64,000 nt of DNA from Akkermansiaceae bacterium (GTDB lineage Bacteria; Verrucomicrobiota; Verrucomicrobiia; Verrucomicrobiales; Akkermansiaceae). The stretch spans positions 1 through 64,000 of the forward strand of contig SUVL01000015.1 of assembly GCA_015062005.1 (NCBI GenBank), in the 5' to 3' direction. The notes beneath the pieces are model-generated. The model was not told where the DNA came from, did not search any database, and worked only from the letters and a program-made list of their open reading frames with translations. Shown piece after piece: positions 43,405 through 54,239 of this stretch. Position 1 is the stretch's first letter. Each line of letters opens with the position of its first letter. Made by a program: the position numbers and the translations under genes.

Positions 43405-44880
43405 ATGATTTCAGCATTTGCTAATACCATGAAGGTACCGGAGCTCCGGAGCCGCATCCTCTTCACCCTGGCCATGATTGTCATCGTGCGCCTCGGTGTT
43501 CACCTGCCGCTCCCTGGCGTGGACGTGACTGAGCTCGCCCGCTGCGTGGCTGAAGCCTCCAAGGAAGGCGACAGTCCTCTCGGCGCGCTCGGCTCCATTC
43601 TGACCATCTTCTCCGGTGGTGGTCTGCAGCAGTGCGGTATTTTCGCCCTGGGTATCATGCCCTACATCTCCGCCTCCATTATGACCCAGCTCATGGGGGC
43701 AGTTCTGCCTTCCTGGCAGAAGATGATGCGCGAGGAAGGCGGTCGCCAGAAGATGACCAAGTACACCCGTATCCTGGCCATCATCATCGCCATCATCCAG
43801 GGCTACTTCCTGACCCAGACCCTGCGCAACCCTTCCACCATCGGTCTGAATGCGAATGACCTGGTGATGAATCCTGGCATTATCTTCACCCTCACCACCA
43901 TCTTCATCATCGTGACCGGCACCATGTTCCTCATGTGGATTGGTGACCAGATTACTGAACGCGGTGTGGGTAACGGTATCTCCCTTATCATTTCCGTGAA
44001 CATCATTCACGCCCTCCCCGGTGCATTTGCCGTGGCATGGAAGACCTGCGTGATGAAGGGCACAGAGGTGAACCCGCTGGGTTCCCTGGGCATGGTGGCC
44101 CTCATCCTCTTCATGGTGCTTGTGGTTGCCCTGGTGGTCATCGTGAGCCAGGCGCAGCGCCGCATTCCGGTGCAGTATGCCAAGCGCGTGGTGGGCCACG
44201 GCAAGATGATGCAGGGTGGCACCCAGTACCTGCCGCTCAAGCTCAACTACTCCGGCGTGATGCCCGTTATCTTCGCCACTGCCATCCTTGCCCTGCCGCA
44301 GATGCTGGTGCAGCAGATGTTCTCGCAGGACAGCTGGGTGCATGCCGTGGTGGCCAACTGGCTCTCCCCGAACGATTTCCCCTACTACATCATCTCTGCC
44401 ATCATGATTTACTTCTTCTCGTACTTCTGGGTGGCTACGATGTTCCAGCCGCAGCAGATTTCTGAGGATCTGAAGCGCAGTGGCGGCTACATTCCCGGTG
44501 TGCGTCCCGGCCCGCCCACCGCTCAGTACCTGGACACCACCATGTCCCGCCTGACTTTCTCCGGCTCCCTGTTCCTGACCCTCATCTACTTCCTGCCGAG
44601 CCTTCTTTCCGTGTGGGGCGGTCTGCCCATGCTGGTGACCCAGTTCTTCGGCGGTACCTCTCTGCTCATTCTTGTGGGCGTGCTGCTTGATATGATGCGC
44701 CAGGTGGAAGCCACCCTCCTCCAGAAGAACTACGATGGCTTCATGAAGAAGGGCAAGATTCGTGGCAAGTACAGCCACCTGCAGGGTACAGGCCAGGCTG
44801 CCGAAGGCCGCGGCCTCGTCATCCTCTGGGTGATTATCTCGGCCTTTGTGCTTGCTGGTGCCATTGTTCTGGCCTCCTGA
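43405..44880 (+). CDS. secY: Preprotein translocase subunit SecY
   Basis: SecY is the channel subunit of the Sec translocon. The 491-residue protein has ten TM helices, opening with LRSRILFTLAMIVIVRLGVH and PLPGVD, the TM2 plug-side motif GIMPYISASIMTQL, and TM-linked loops such as RRIPVQYAKRVVG. ATG 43405 (MISAFANTMKVPELR) is preceded by AGGAAACC; longer readings start in the structured gap. A terminator hairpin follows at 44903-44936. Confidence 0.96.
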   Translation: MISAFANTMKVPELRSRILFTLAMIVIVRLGVHLPLPGVDVTELARCVAEASKEGDSPLGALGSILTIFSGGGLQQCGIFALGIMPYISASIMTQLMGAVLPSWQKMMREEGGRQKMTKYTRILAIIIAIIQGYFLTQTLRNPSTIGLNANDLVMNPGIIFTLTTIFIIVTGTMFLMWIGDQITERGVGNGISLIISVNIIHALPGAFAVAWKTCVMKGTEVNPLGSLGMVALILFMVLVVALVVIVSQAQRRIPVQYAKRVVGHGKMMQGGTQYLPLKLNYSGVMPVIFATAILALPQMLVQQMFSQDSWVHAVVANWLSPNDFPYYIISAIMIYFFSYFWVATMFQPQQISEDLKRSGGYIPGVRPGPPTAQYLDTTMSRLTFSGSLFLTLIYFLPSLLSVWGGLPMLVTQFFGGTSLLILVGVLLDMMRQVEATLLQKNYDGFMKKGKIRGKYSHLQGTGQAAEGRGLVILWVIISAFVLAGAIVLAS

Positions 44881-44902
44881 TTTTTCCGGATTGATTTTAG
44901 CG

Positions 44903-44936
44903 AAATGGCGCGGTTCCTTCGGGAATCGCGCCATTT
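44903..44936 (+). terminator. secY terminator
   Basis: The stem AAATGGCGCGGTTCC pairs with GGGAATCGCGCCATTT around a TTC loop and is followed by T-rich sequence. Confidence 0.8.
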
Positions 44937-45001
44937 TGATTCCTGGTGTCTGACTCATAGCGGAGCCGGCGTATATAAGACACAAATAACAGTGATTACG
45001 C

Positions 45002-45059
45002 TTGCGTAGAATCGTTAGATATGATATAAGCCCCGGTGCATTAATGCGGGGCTTATATC
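45002..45059 (+). promoter_or_regulatory. Promoter overlapping a 13-bp inverted repeat ahead of the Gate-domain gene
   Basis: TTGCGT (45002-45007) and TATAAG (45025-45030) are spaced by 17 nt. The -10 box lies in the left arm of a perfect inverted repeat (GATATAAGCCCCG, 45023-45035), whose right arm (45047-45059) ends 3 nt before the ATG. If transcription starts near 45037, the repeat acts as DNA, as an operator would. Confidence 0.6.
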
Positions 45060-45062
45060 GTT

Positions 45063-46208
45063 ATGAAAGAAACGCTCAGAAAAATCAACAGCTTCATTCC
45101 CCAGGGCATCGTCTGCCTTGTGGTTGTTTTCGGTATCTTCGCCTACATTGCTTCCCAGATGGGGACGCCGCAGATGCTCAACACCATCATGAAGACAGCG
45201 CATGACCTGCTGCTCAACACGGTGTTCTACCTCATGGCCATCTGCGTGATTACAGGCGCCATCGGCCGCCTGTTTGTGGAGTTCGGGGTGGTGAGCCTGC
45301 TGGAGAAGCTGCTGCGCCCGCTCATGAAGCCCCTGTTCAACCTGCCAGGCGTGGCCTCGCTTGGTGCTGTGCTCACTTTCCTGTCGGATAATCCGGCCAT
45401 CATCGCTCTGGCGCAGGATAAGCGATTCAGCTCCTATTTCAAGAAGTACCAGTTCATTTCCCTCACCAATTTTGGTACGGCATTCGGTATGGGGCTGCTG
45501 GTGATTGTGTTCATGGTGGGGCAGGGCTTCTATGCTGCACCCTTCATTGGCCTGTTCGGTGCGACGTGCGGCTGCATTGTTTCCACGCGCCTCATGCAGC
45601 GTTTCATCCTGAAGAAGCTGCCGGAGTTTGCCTCGGAGGACGCCTGTGAGCCTGCTGAGCTGGCCGAGGCCAAGGTGGAGGAATACACCAAGCCCCTTTT
45701 CCAGCGCATTCTGGATTCCCTGCTTGATGGCGGCCGCACAGGTGTGGACGTTGGGATTGCCATTATTCCCGGCGTGCTGATTATTTCCACGCTGGTCATG
45801 CTGCTTACCTTCGGTCCGGCAGCCGGTGGCAATTTCACCGGTGCTGCGTATGAAGGCGTGGAACTGCTGCCCTGGGTTGGTGCCAAGTGCGGTATCGTAT
45901 TCGAATGGCTCTTCGGTTTCCAGGACCCGCACCTCATTGCCTTCCCGATTACTGCTCTGGGCGCCGTAGGCGCGGCTCTGGGTCTGGTTCCCAACTTCAT
46001 CAGCGCCGGGTGGGTCGATGGCAACGCCATTGCTGTGTTCACCGCCATTGGCATGTGCTGGAGCGGCTACCTGAGCACGCACACCGCCATGCTCGATACC
46101 CTGGGCTATCGACACCTCACCTCCAAGGCTATCTGGGCACACACCATCGGCGGTATCTGTGCTGCCATCATTGCCCACTGGACCTTTGTACTCTACACTC
46201 TGATCTGA
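45063..46208 (+). CDS. Gate (nucleoside-recognition) domain membrane protein
   Basis: This 381-residue protein has about ten TM helices, with two Gate/nucleoside-recognition type halves. The first shows TFLSDNPAIIALAQDKRF and the second TGVDVGIAIIPGVLIISTLV. It resembles the CD0519/CD1768-type family of predicted transporters, but no substrate has been established. It is preceded by a promoter with an operator-like inverted repeat and followed 7 nt later by a lipoprotein gene, so the two form an operon. Confidence 0.72.
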   Translation: MKETLRKINSFIPQGIVCLVVVFGIFAYIASQMGTPQMLNTIMKTAHDLLLNTVFYLMAICVITGAIGRLFVEFGVVSLLEKLLRPLMKPLFNLPGVASLGAVLTFLSDNPAIIALAQDKRFSSYFKKYQFISLTNFGTAFGMGLLVIVFMVGQGFYAAPFIGLFGATCGCIVSTRLMQRFILKKLPEFASEDACEPAELAEAKVEEYTKPLFQRILDSLLDGGRTGVDVGIAIIPGVLIISTLVMLLTFGPAAGGNFTGAAYEGVELLPWVGAKCGIVFEWLFGFQDPHLIAFPITALGAVGAALGLVPNFISAGWVDGNAIAVFTAIGMCWSGYLSTHTAMLDTLGYRHLTSKAIWAHTIGGICAAIIAHWTFVLYTLI

Positions 46209-46215
46209 TTATTTT

Positions 46216-46695
46216 ATGAAGAAACTGATACCCGCTATCATACTGCTGGCTCTGGGGCTGAGCTCCTGCGCCGTGAAGACCGTGACCCGAACGGAGCTGC
46301 TTACTCCCACGCTGTCCACGGCCATGAATACCAGTGAACTCACGGATATGAAGTACTACGGCTGCGATGCCGAGTACGACTATTTCACCCGCGGCTACAC
46401 CCGCTACCGTGTGCTCAAGAGTGAGAACTGCCTTCCGGAGAGCGCCCGCTTCGCCTTCAATAACTGGCAGGGCGGCAAGCTTTACCGCGACTGTCTCAAG
46501 GAATCCGTGGGCAGTACCCTCACTGCCAAGCTTCAGGAGCTGCTGAACGGTGCAACCACCACGGGCACCACTGCTCAGACTCTGCCGGCCAGCACGCCCA
46601 CGCCGACGACTTCCCAGCCCTATCAGCCCCGGACCCAGACGGGTAAGGCCATCCAGAACTGGCTGGAGCAGCGCAAGGCTGCCACCGCCCAGTAA
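46216..46695 (+). CDS. Small lipoprotein of unknown function
   Basis: This 159-residue lipoprotein starts MKKLIPAIILLALGLSSC (lipobox LSSC). The mature part has three more Cys-containing segments (YYGCDAEYDYF, ENCLPES, RDCLKES), a Thr/Ser/Pro-rich linker and a Gln-rich C-terminus. It is not recognised. It is probably co-transcribed with the Gate-domain gene 7 nt upstream. Confidence 0.65.
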   Translation: MKKLIPAIILLALGLSSCAVKTVTRTELLTPTLSTAMNTSELTDMKYYGCDAEYDYFTRGYTRYRVLKSENCLPESARFAFNNWQGGKLYRDCLKESVGSTLTAKLQELLNGATTTGTTAQTLPASTPTPTTSQPYQPRTQTGKAIQNWLEQRKAATAQ

Positions 46696-46726
46696 AAGTA
46701 GCATTTTCCCAATCATTGATTAACCT

Positions 46727-46762
46727 GATCCCCTGCGCCAGCTGGTTTGCAGGGGATTTTTC
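46727..46762 (+). terminator. Terminator after the small lipoprotein gene
   Basis: The stem ATCCCCTGC / GCAGGGGAT is followed by TTTTTC. The next 100 nt, to the leuS terminator, hold nothing recognisable. Confidence 0.75.
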
Positions 46763-46861
46763 TGCTCTGCTCGCCGGGCACGCGGCTGAATCCGGCGGGC
46801 ATCCCATTACTCTTTCAGCATTAGCGGAAGTCCGGCGAATCCATCTGCTGGGGCTGCACAA

Positions 46862-46892
46862 AAAATCCCCCGCCGTGGTGGGCGGGGGATTG
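46862..46892 (-). terminator. leuS terminator
   Basis: The stem AATCCCCCGCC / GGCGGGGGATT lies just after the leuS stop and is flanked by an A-run that reads as a U-tract on the minus strand. Confidence 0.8.
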
Positions 46893-46917
46893 CGGGGAAT
46901 AAGTGTTCGGCAGCGGT

Positions 46918-49491
<2,574 letters not shown>

Positions 49492-49657
49492 GTCGCGCGC
49501 GACTATAGCGCACGCGACCGGTAAAATCAAGCCTAATGTGCCCGCTGCGGCGCGTATGCCGCGCATTGTGCGTCATGCCCTGAACCTGAGAATCATCCCG
49601 CGCCCGGGGGGTGGCCGCAAGGAGTGCCAGCAGCTGTGTGCATGATTCATTTGAAAA

Positions 49658-49686
49658 TTGCTTTTTGTGGGGCATTTTGTTACAAT
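49658..49686 (+). promoter_or_regulatory. Promoter of the ABC ATPase gene
   Basis: TTGCTT (49658-49663) and TACAAT (49681-49686) are spaced by 17 nt; 8 nt separate the -10 box from the ATG at 49695. Confidence 0.55.
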
Positions 49687-49694
49687 GGCCGCAC

Positions 49695-50474
49695 ATGGCA
49701 TATCTGGATTTAGAGCATGTGAGCGTCCATTTCCCGGTGCGCAATACCTGGGGCACCACCGGCGAGGTGGTGCGCGCGGTGGATGATGTGTGCCTTTCGG
49801 TGCAGCGCGGCAGCATTCTGGGCCTGGTGGGCGAGAGCGGTTGCGGTAAATCGACCCTCTCCCGCGCCATCATGCAGCTGCAGCCGGTGACGGGTGGCCG
49901 CATTGTGCTGGATGGCACTGACCTGACCGCCCTGCCACCGCGCGAGGTGCGCCGCCGACGGCTGGATTTCCAGATGGTGTTCCAGGATCCCTATGCCTCG
50001 CTCAACCCGCGCTTCAGCATCTTCTCCACCCTGGCAGAGGCCCTGGGGCAGCGCGAGCCACTCCCCCGCCGCGGCCGCGAGGAAGCCGTGGCAGCCCTCA
50101 TGGAGCGCGTGGGGCTCAGCCCGGAGCACATGTACAAATACCCGCACGAGTTTTCCGGCGGCCAGCGCCAGCGCATCGCCATTGCCCGCGCCATTGCGCC
50201 GCGGCCGGCCCTGCTGCTGGCGGATGAGCCGGTCTCTGCGCTGGATGTCTCCATCCAGAGCCAGATTCTCAACCTGCTCACCGACCTGGTGCGGGAGCTG
50301 GGGCTCACCATGATATTCATCTCGCATGACCTCGGCGTGGTGCATTACCTGGCAGATGATATCGCCGTGATGCGCCGCGGCCGCATCGTGGAATACGGCA
50401 CGGCTGATGCCGTCTTCCACCACCCCCGGGCGGAGTATACGCAGACCCTCCTGGCTGCGGTCCCCTCACTATAG
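49695..50474 (+). CDS. Oligopeptide/dipeptide ABC transporter ATP-binding protein (OppF/DppF type)
   Basis: This 259-residue ATPase has Walker A GESGCGKSTL, a Q-loop, the signature FSGGQRQRIAIARA, Walker B LLLADEPVSALD and a switch His in FISHDLG. The OppF/DppF group is indicated by FPVRN..GEVVRAVDDVCLSV and by the end segment IVEYGTADAVFHHPRAEYTQTLLAA. The permeases, binding protein and the second ATPase are not nearby, so it is an orphan here. The short C-terminus lacks the family's iron-sulfur-like Cys extension. Confidence 0.9.
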   Translation: MAYLDLEHVSVHFPVRNTWGTTGEVVRAVDDVCLSVQRGSILGLVGESGCGKSTLSRAIMQLQPVTGGRIVLDGTDLTALPPREVRRRRLDFQMVFQDPYASLNPRFSIFSTLAEALGQREPLPRRGREEAVAALMERVGLSPEHMYKYPHEFSGGQRQRIAIARAIAPRPALLLADEPVSALDVSIQSQILNLLTDLVRELGLTMIFISHDLGVVHYLADDIAVMRRGRIVEYGTADAVFHHPRAEYTQTLLAAVPSL

Positions 50475-50483
50475 TTTTATCCT

Positions 50484-51485
50484 ATGAATACCGAACTCCA
50501 ATTTCTTTTGTATGATGATCCCGCCGAAAAGGGGAATATCAATGTCGTTGTGAAAGATGATACAATCTGGGCAACCCAGAAGACTATTGCTGAGTTGTAT
50601 GAAGTACAGACTCCGGCTATTAGTAAGCATCTTAAGAATATTTACGAAGAAGGAGAATTAGAAGAATCTTCGACAATTTCCAAAATGGAAATTGTCGTAA
50701 ACCGTGGTTTTCGAGGTGCGGTAAAAGAAGATATGCTTTTCTATAACCTTGATGCCATTATTTCCGTGGGCTACCGGGTGAATTCCCGCAAGGCCACGCG
50801 GTTCCGCCAGTGGGCCACGCGCACGCTCAATGAATACATCCGCAAAGGCTTTGTGATGGACGATGAGCGCCTGAAACAGGGCAAGACCGCCTTCGGCAAG
50901 GACTACTTCCGCGAGTTGCTGGAGCGCGTGCGCTCCATCCGCGCCAGCGAGCGCCGCATCTGGCAGCAGATTACGGATATTTTCGCCGAGTGCAGCATAG
51001 ATTACGACCGCGAATCGCAGACCTGCCGGAATTTTTATGCCATGGTGCAGAATCGCTTCCACTATGCCATCACCGGCAGGACCGCCGCGGAGATTGTGTA
51101 TGATTCTGCCGACCACACCAAGGAAAACATGGGGCTGCTCACTTGGAAGCACGCGCCGGATGGCCGCATCCTGAAATCGGACGTGACCGTGGCCAAGAAT
51201 TATCTGGATGAGAAGCAGATTCGCCGCCTGGAGCGGGCCGTGACCGGCTTCTTCGACTATATAGAAGACCTGGTGGAGCGTGAAAACAGCTTCAATATGG
51301 CCCAGTTCGCAGAAAGTGTGAACGAGTTCCTGGCTTTCCGCCGCTACGAGCTCCTGCCGGATAAAGGGCGCATCTCTCACGCCCAGGCCGAGCAGAAAGC
51401 CCATGCGGAGTACGATATTTTCAACAAGACCCAGCTTATCAACTCCGACTTTGACAAGCTGGTGCAACGCACCCGCCAGTCATGA
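50484..51485 (+). CDS. RhuM-family protein
   Basis: This 333-residue protein belongs to the virulence RhuM family, named from a Salmonella pathogenicity-island gene whose biochemical role is unknown. It shows VKDDTIWATQKTIAELYEV (winged-helix-like N-terminus), YNLDAIISVGYRVNSRKATRFRQWAT and the RTLNEYIRKGFVMDDERLK segment. It starts 9 nt after the ABC ATPase gene and overlaps the next gene by ATGA. The first ~95 codons are clearly A+T-richer than the rest, suggesting a recombined N-terminal part. Confidence 0.85.
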   Translation: MNTELQFLLYDDPAEKGNINVVVKDDTIWATQKTIAELYEVQTPAISKHLKNIYEEGELEESSTISKMEIVVNRGFRGAVKEDMLFYNLDAIISVGYRVNSRKATRFRQWATRTLNEYIRKGFVMDDERLKQGKTAFGKDYFRELLERVRSIRASERRIWQQITDIFAECSIDYDRESQTCRNFYAMVQNRFHYAITGRTAAEIVYDSADHTKENMGLLTWKHAPDGRILKSDVTVAKNYLDEKQIRRLERAVTGFFDYIEDLVERENSFNMAQFAESVNEFLAFRRYELLPDKGRISHAQAEQKAHAEYDIFNKTQLINSDFDKLVQRTRQS

Positions 51486-51919
51486 ATGAGCTACCTCCCT
51501 GTGTGCTGCCGCGGCGGCGCCTGGTGCGGTGTTTTCTGGCGGTGTGCCTGGTGGTGCAGGTGGTCGGACTGTGCATTGGTTGTGCCCGTTTTGATAAGTT
51601 CAACTCAGATTGGGTGGTGGCTGCCGTCAGTGTGGCCGAGTTGTCGCTCATGAGCCTTCCGTATCTTCTGCTGCTTGTTCCCTGCCGCACGAGCAGCATC
51701 TCGCTGGTGCAGGTGGCGGGGCTGGTGTTTCCGCTGGGCACGGCCCTGTGGGCCTGCCTGGGTTGCTGGACCTCCCATGTGGAGGATTCCATGGCTGCGC
51801 TGGCTTATGTCATGGGAATGGGCCTTTTCATGGTGGGTTTCATGTATGCGTACCCCGTCATGTTTGTGCTGGGTATGCTGGCGCACCAGTGGAGGAACCG
51901 TAGAAAGAGAATGCCATGA
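51482..51919 (+). CDS. Small four-TM membrane protein, paralogue 1
   Basis: This 145-residue protein has four hydrophobic segments and starts MNELPPCVLPRRRLVRCFLA. It is not recognised, but is related to the next gene (both begin with a P-C-x-L-P-R-R-R motif and share the segment around CRTSSISLVQ / SRTSHGTLMQ). Its ATG overlaps the RhuM stop (ATGA), so expression should be coupled. Confidence 0.6.
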   Translation: MNELPPCVLPRRRLVRCFLAVCLVVQVVGLCIGCARFDKFNSDWVVAAVSVAELSLMSLPYLLLLVPCRTSSISLVQVAGLVFPLGTALWACLGCWTSHVEDSMAALAYVMGMGLFMVGFMYAYPVMFVLGMLAHQWRNRRKRMP

Positions 51920-52329
51920 ATGCCGTTTCTCCCTGCGCGCTGCCGCGGCGGCGTTTTGTGCTGTGGTTCCTGGGCGGGTGTGTGCTCTGGGTAGTGGCCT
52001 GCGGTGTATACCGCGGCATGCTTTCCCGGGAGTTGCTGCCTACGCCTGAGTTTGTAACGCTTTTCCTGCTGGAAGTCGTGATGTTGAGTATCCCCAGCCG
52101 CACCAGTCATGGCACGCTGATGCAGCTGATTGGACTGGCTATGCCGCTGAGCGCTGCGGTGCTGCTGACCCTGGTCGTGGTGGAATGGTGGTTCCCATCG
52201 CCTGAGAAGGTGCCTTGGACGGAGCTCATCATGATTCCGTTTGGCTTGGTCACAATGGCCGGATTATTCCTGTACCCTCTGGGTTTCGGGCTGATATGCC
52301 GGATGCATAGCCAATCAACCACAAAATAA
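51916..52329 (+). CDS. Small four-TM membrane protein, paralogue 2
   Basis: This 137-residue protein (MNAVSPCALPRRRFVLWFLG) is a diverged tandem copy of the preceding one, with the same TM layout. Its ATG overlaps the previous stop (ATGA). It converges with the DUF4143 ATPase gene 3 nt away, leaving no room for a separate terminator. Function unknown. Confidence 0.6.
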   Translation: MNAVSPCALPRRRFVLWFLGGCVLWVVACGVYRGMLSRELLPTPEFVTLFLLEVVMLSIPSRTSHGTLMQLIGLAMPLSAAVLLTLVVVEWWFPSPEKVPWTELIMIPFGLVTMAGLFLYPLGFGLICRMHSQSTTK

Positions 52330-52332
52330 GTT

Positions 52333-53574
52333 TCACATACCTGAAATAGGGAATGCGGTGGCTCCATGTGGCATGCCTCGCAGGTCTTCTATGGTGCAGA
52401 GCAGGATGGGTGCTTTCAAAGTGGCCCATGAAGCCACCGGAATATTCCGACACCATCGCAAATCATTATCCGAGGGTGTTCCACTGCGTTTTACTTCCAT
52501 GGGGTATATGCCGCCGTTTTCCTCAATGATGAAATCGACTTCCGCGCCATCATGGTCACGATAATATGAGATGATAGGCCGCTTGCCTTCGCTGGCATAG
52601 CTGCGCATCAGCTGTCCATAGACCCAGGTTTCCAGAATAGCTCCTGCGTAGTTGCTTTCCATGAGGGTAGCGGTATTGCGCCATCCGGCCAGCCAGCAAC
52701 ACAACCCTGTATCCATGAAATAGACTTTGGGTGTTTTTGCCAGACGCTTGGTCGTATTCACATGATAAGGTTCCAGTAATTCCACTATGCCGGATGCCTG
52801 AAGAATAGAAACCCACGCTGCCACTGTTTTGGATGATACGCCTGCATCACGCGCCAGATCGCTGTATACCAGCTGTTGTCCGGTGCGCATTGCGACAGAG
52901 CGCAGCATGCGCATGAAGGCAGCTTCATCGGTTATTTTGGTGAGTTGGCGCACATCGCGCTCCACGTAGGTCTGCACATAATCCCTGAAGAAGTCGTATG
53001 TTGGTAACTGTGGCTGCTTTTGTATTTCCGGATATCCGCCGAGCATGATACGTTCATACAGTGTCTCCAGATTGCAGATGGATTCCTTGCAAAGGCATGT
53101 TTCTGGTGCAGCGGGATTAAAAACAGAGCCCTTGGCATCACCATAAAGTTCACGCTGTGACAGACTGTACATATCCACGATACCGATGCGACCGGCAAGG
53201 CTTTCGCTTACCCCCTGCATCATATTGAACCGCTGGGAACCCGTCAGCCAGTACATGCCGGGGTGTCGGTTTTCATCCACCTTTATCTTGATGGCTCTGA
53301 ATAAATCCGGTGCGTACTGAACTTCATCGATGCATAAAGGGCTGGAGTATTGCTCCAGAAACCCCATGGGGTCTTTCCGCGCATAATCTGCCAGTTGAAA
53401 ATCATCCAGACTCACATATTTCATTCCGGCAGGGAGCATATGTTGCAATAAAGTCGATTTGCCGACCTGACGGGCTCCCGTGACCATGATACACGGATAG
53501 AAACGATTCAGCTCTGACACTTTATAGCTCAGGCTACGTGACATATATGCGCTGCTGTTCCTAGGTTCTTTCAT
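52333..53574 (-). CDS. AAA ATPase with DUF4143 domain
   Basis: This 413-residue protein has an N-terminal AAA_14-type P-loop (MVTGARQVGKSTLL), Walker-B-like CIDEVQYAPDLF, the sensor WLTGSQRF, and a C-terminal DUF4143 domain with a restriction-like fold. The nuclease-like motif EVDFIIEENGGIYPMEVK carries the D and E-x-K residues. Such genes are common, patchily distributed and of unknown role. ATG 53574 or 53544 could be the start. Codon use is more A+T-rich than in the core genes, which suggests acquisition. Confidence 0.85.
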   Translation of the reverse strand: MKEPRNSSAYMSRSLSYKVSELNRFYPCIMVTGARQVGKSTLLQHMLPAGMKYVSLDDFQLADYARKDPMGFLEQYSSPLCIDEVQYAPDLFRAIKIKVDENRHPGMYWLTGSQRFNMMQGVSESLAGRIGIVDMYSLSQRELYGDAKGSVFNPAAPETCLCKESICNLETLYERIMLGGYPEIQKQPQLPTYDFFRDYVQTYVERDVRQLTKITDEAAFMRMLRSVAMRTGQQLVYSDLARDAGVSSKTVAAWVSILQASGIVELLEPYHVNTTKRLAKTPKVYFMDTGLCCWLAGWRNTATLMESNYAGAILETWVYGQLMRSYASEGKRPIISYYRDHDGAEVDFIIEENGGIYPMEVKRSGTPSDNDLRWCRNIPVASWATLKAPILLCTIEDLRGMPHGATAFPISGM

Positions 53575-53635
53575 GACCTCAGTATCCTACAACGTGCTGA
53601 CTATGTCAAGTCGATTTTCCAAAAATCGGGAATCA

Positions 53636-53673
53636 GATTTCCGAAATTCGGGAATCATATTCCCGAATTTTGG
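53636..53673. promoter_or_regulatory. Two adjacent hairpins between divergent genes
   Basis: TCGGGAATC/GATTTCCGA (53636-53654, one G-T pair) is followed by a longer inverted repeat whose core is AAATTCGGGAAT/ATTCCCGAATTT (53644-53670) with a CAT loop. The ATTCGGGAATC word recurs. The pair lies between the DUF4143 gene and the RlpA-like gene and could be an operator or a repeat. Confidence 0.55.
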
Positions 53674-53734
53674 ATTTTGGGGTAAGATGCAGAAATAACT
53701 GGCGGGGGCAGGGGATTTGTGCTAGATTGGGAGC

Positions 53735-54214
53735 ATGATACGTTTTCTCTCCTGCCTTGCGGCGGTGACCATGTTGGTGCTGGTGGGTTGCCAGCAGGTG
53801 CTGCACCCGAATTTTCCGGAGTACAAGGGCTACAAGAAGGCTCCTTACACGGTGAAGGGCACGCGCTTTGTGCCTATGAGTGTGGAGAGTGCGCTGCACT
53901 ACAAGGCCACCGGCATTGCCTCCCACTATGAGGCGGATGGCGCCATCGGCGCCATCGGGCAGAACCTGTACCGCCACCAGCGCTATGCGGCTCACCGCAC
54001 CCTGCCGCTGCCCTGCACAGTGCGCATCACCTGCCACCGCACCGGCAAGAGCTGCATCGCCCGCGTGGCCGACCGCGGACCCTACATCCGCGGCCGACTG
54101 ATTGATGTGGGTACCAAGGTGGCCAAGGAGCTCGGCTTCTATGAGCGCGGGCTTGATACCGTGACCGTGGAGGTTATCTCCGTGGGTGATGGTAAGTGGC
54201 GTCGTTTCCCCTGA
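53735..54214 (+). CDS. RlpA-like double-psi beta-barrel lipoprotein
   Basis: This 159-residue lipoprotein (signal ending LVLVGCQQ) has an RlpA-type DPBB domain: TGIASHYEADG, YAAHRTLPLPCTVRITCH and ADRGPYIRGRLIDVGTKVAKELG. RlpA proteins are septal lytic transglycosylases or peptidoglycan binders. Two of the three catalytic residues (His of AAH, Asp of DRGP) are kept, but the Glu of the usual G-E-x-[YF] motif aligns with Gln in AIGQNLY. An extended -10 box (TGCTAGATT) ends 6 nt before the ATG. Confidence 0.85.
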   Translation: MIRFLSCLAAVTMLVLVGCQQVLHPNFPEYKGYKKAPYTVKGTRFVPMSVESALHYKATGIASHYEADGAIGAIGQNLYRHQRYAAHRTLPLPCTVRITCHRTGKSCIARVADRGPYIRGRLIDVGTKVAKELGFYERGLDTVTVEVISVGDGKWRRFP

Positions 54215-54239
54215 GGTCCGAACGCAGTGAGGATATCGT

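Noticed and set aside
43411..44985. A 524-codon minus-strand frame opposite secY
   Set aside because: Very His/Asp-rich, no domain, exact antisense of secY TM segments.
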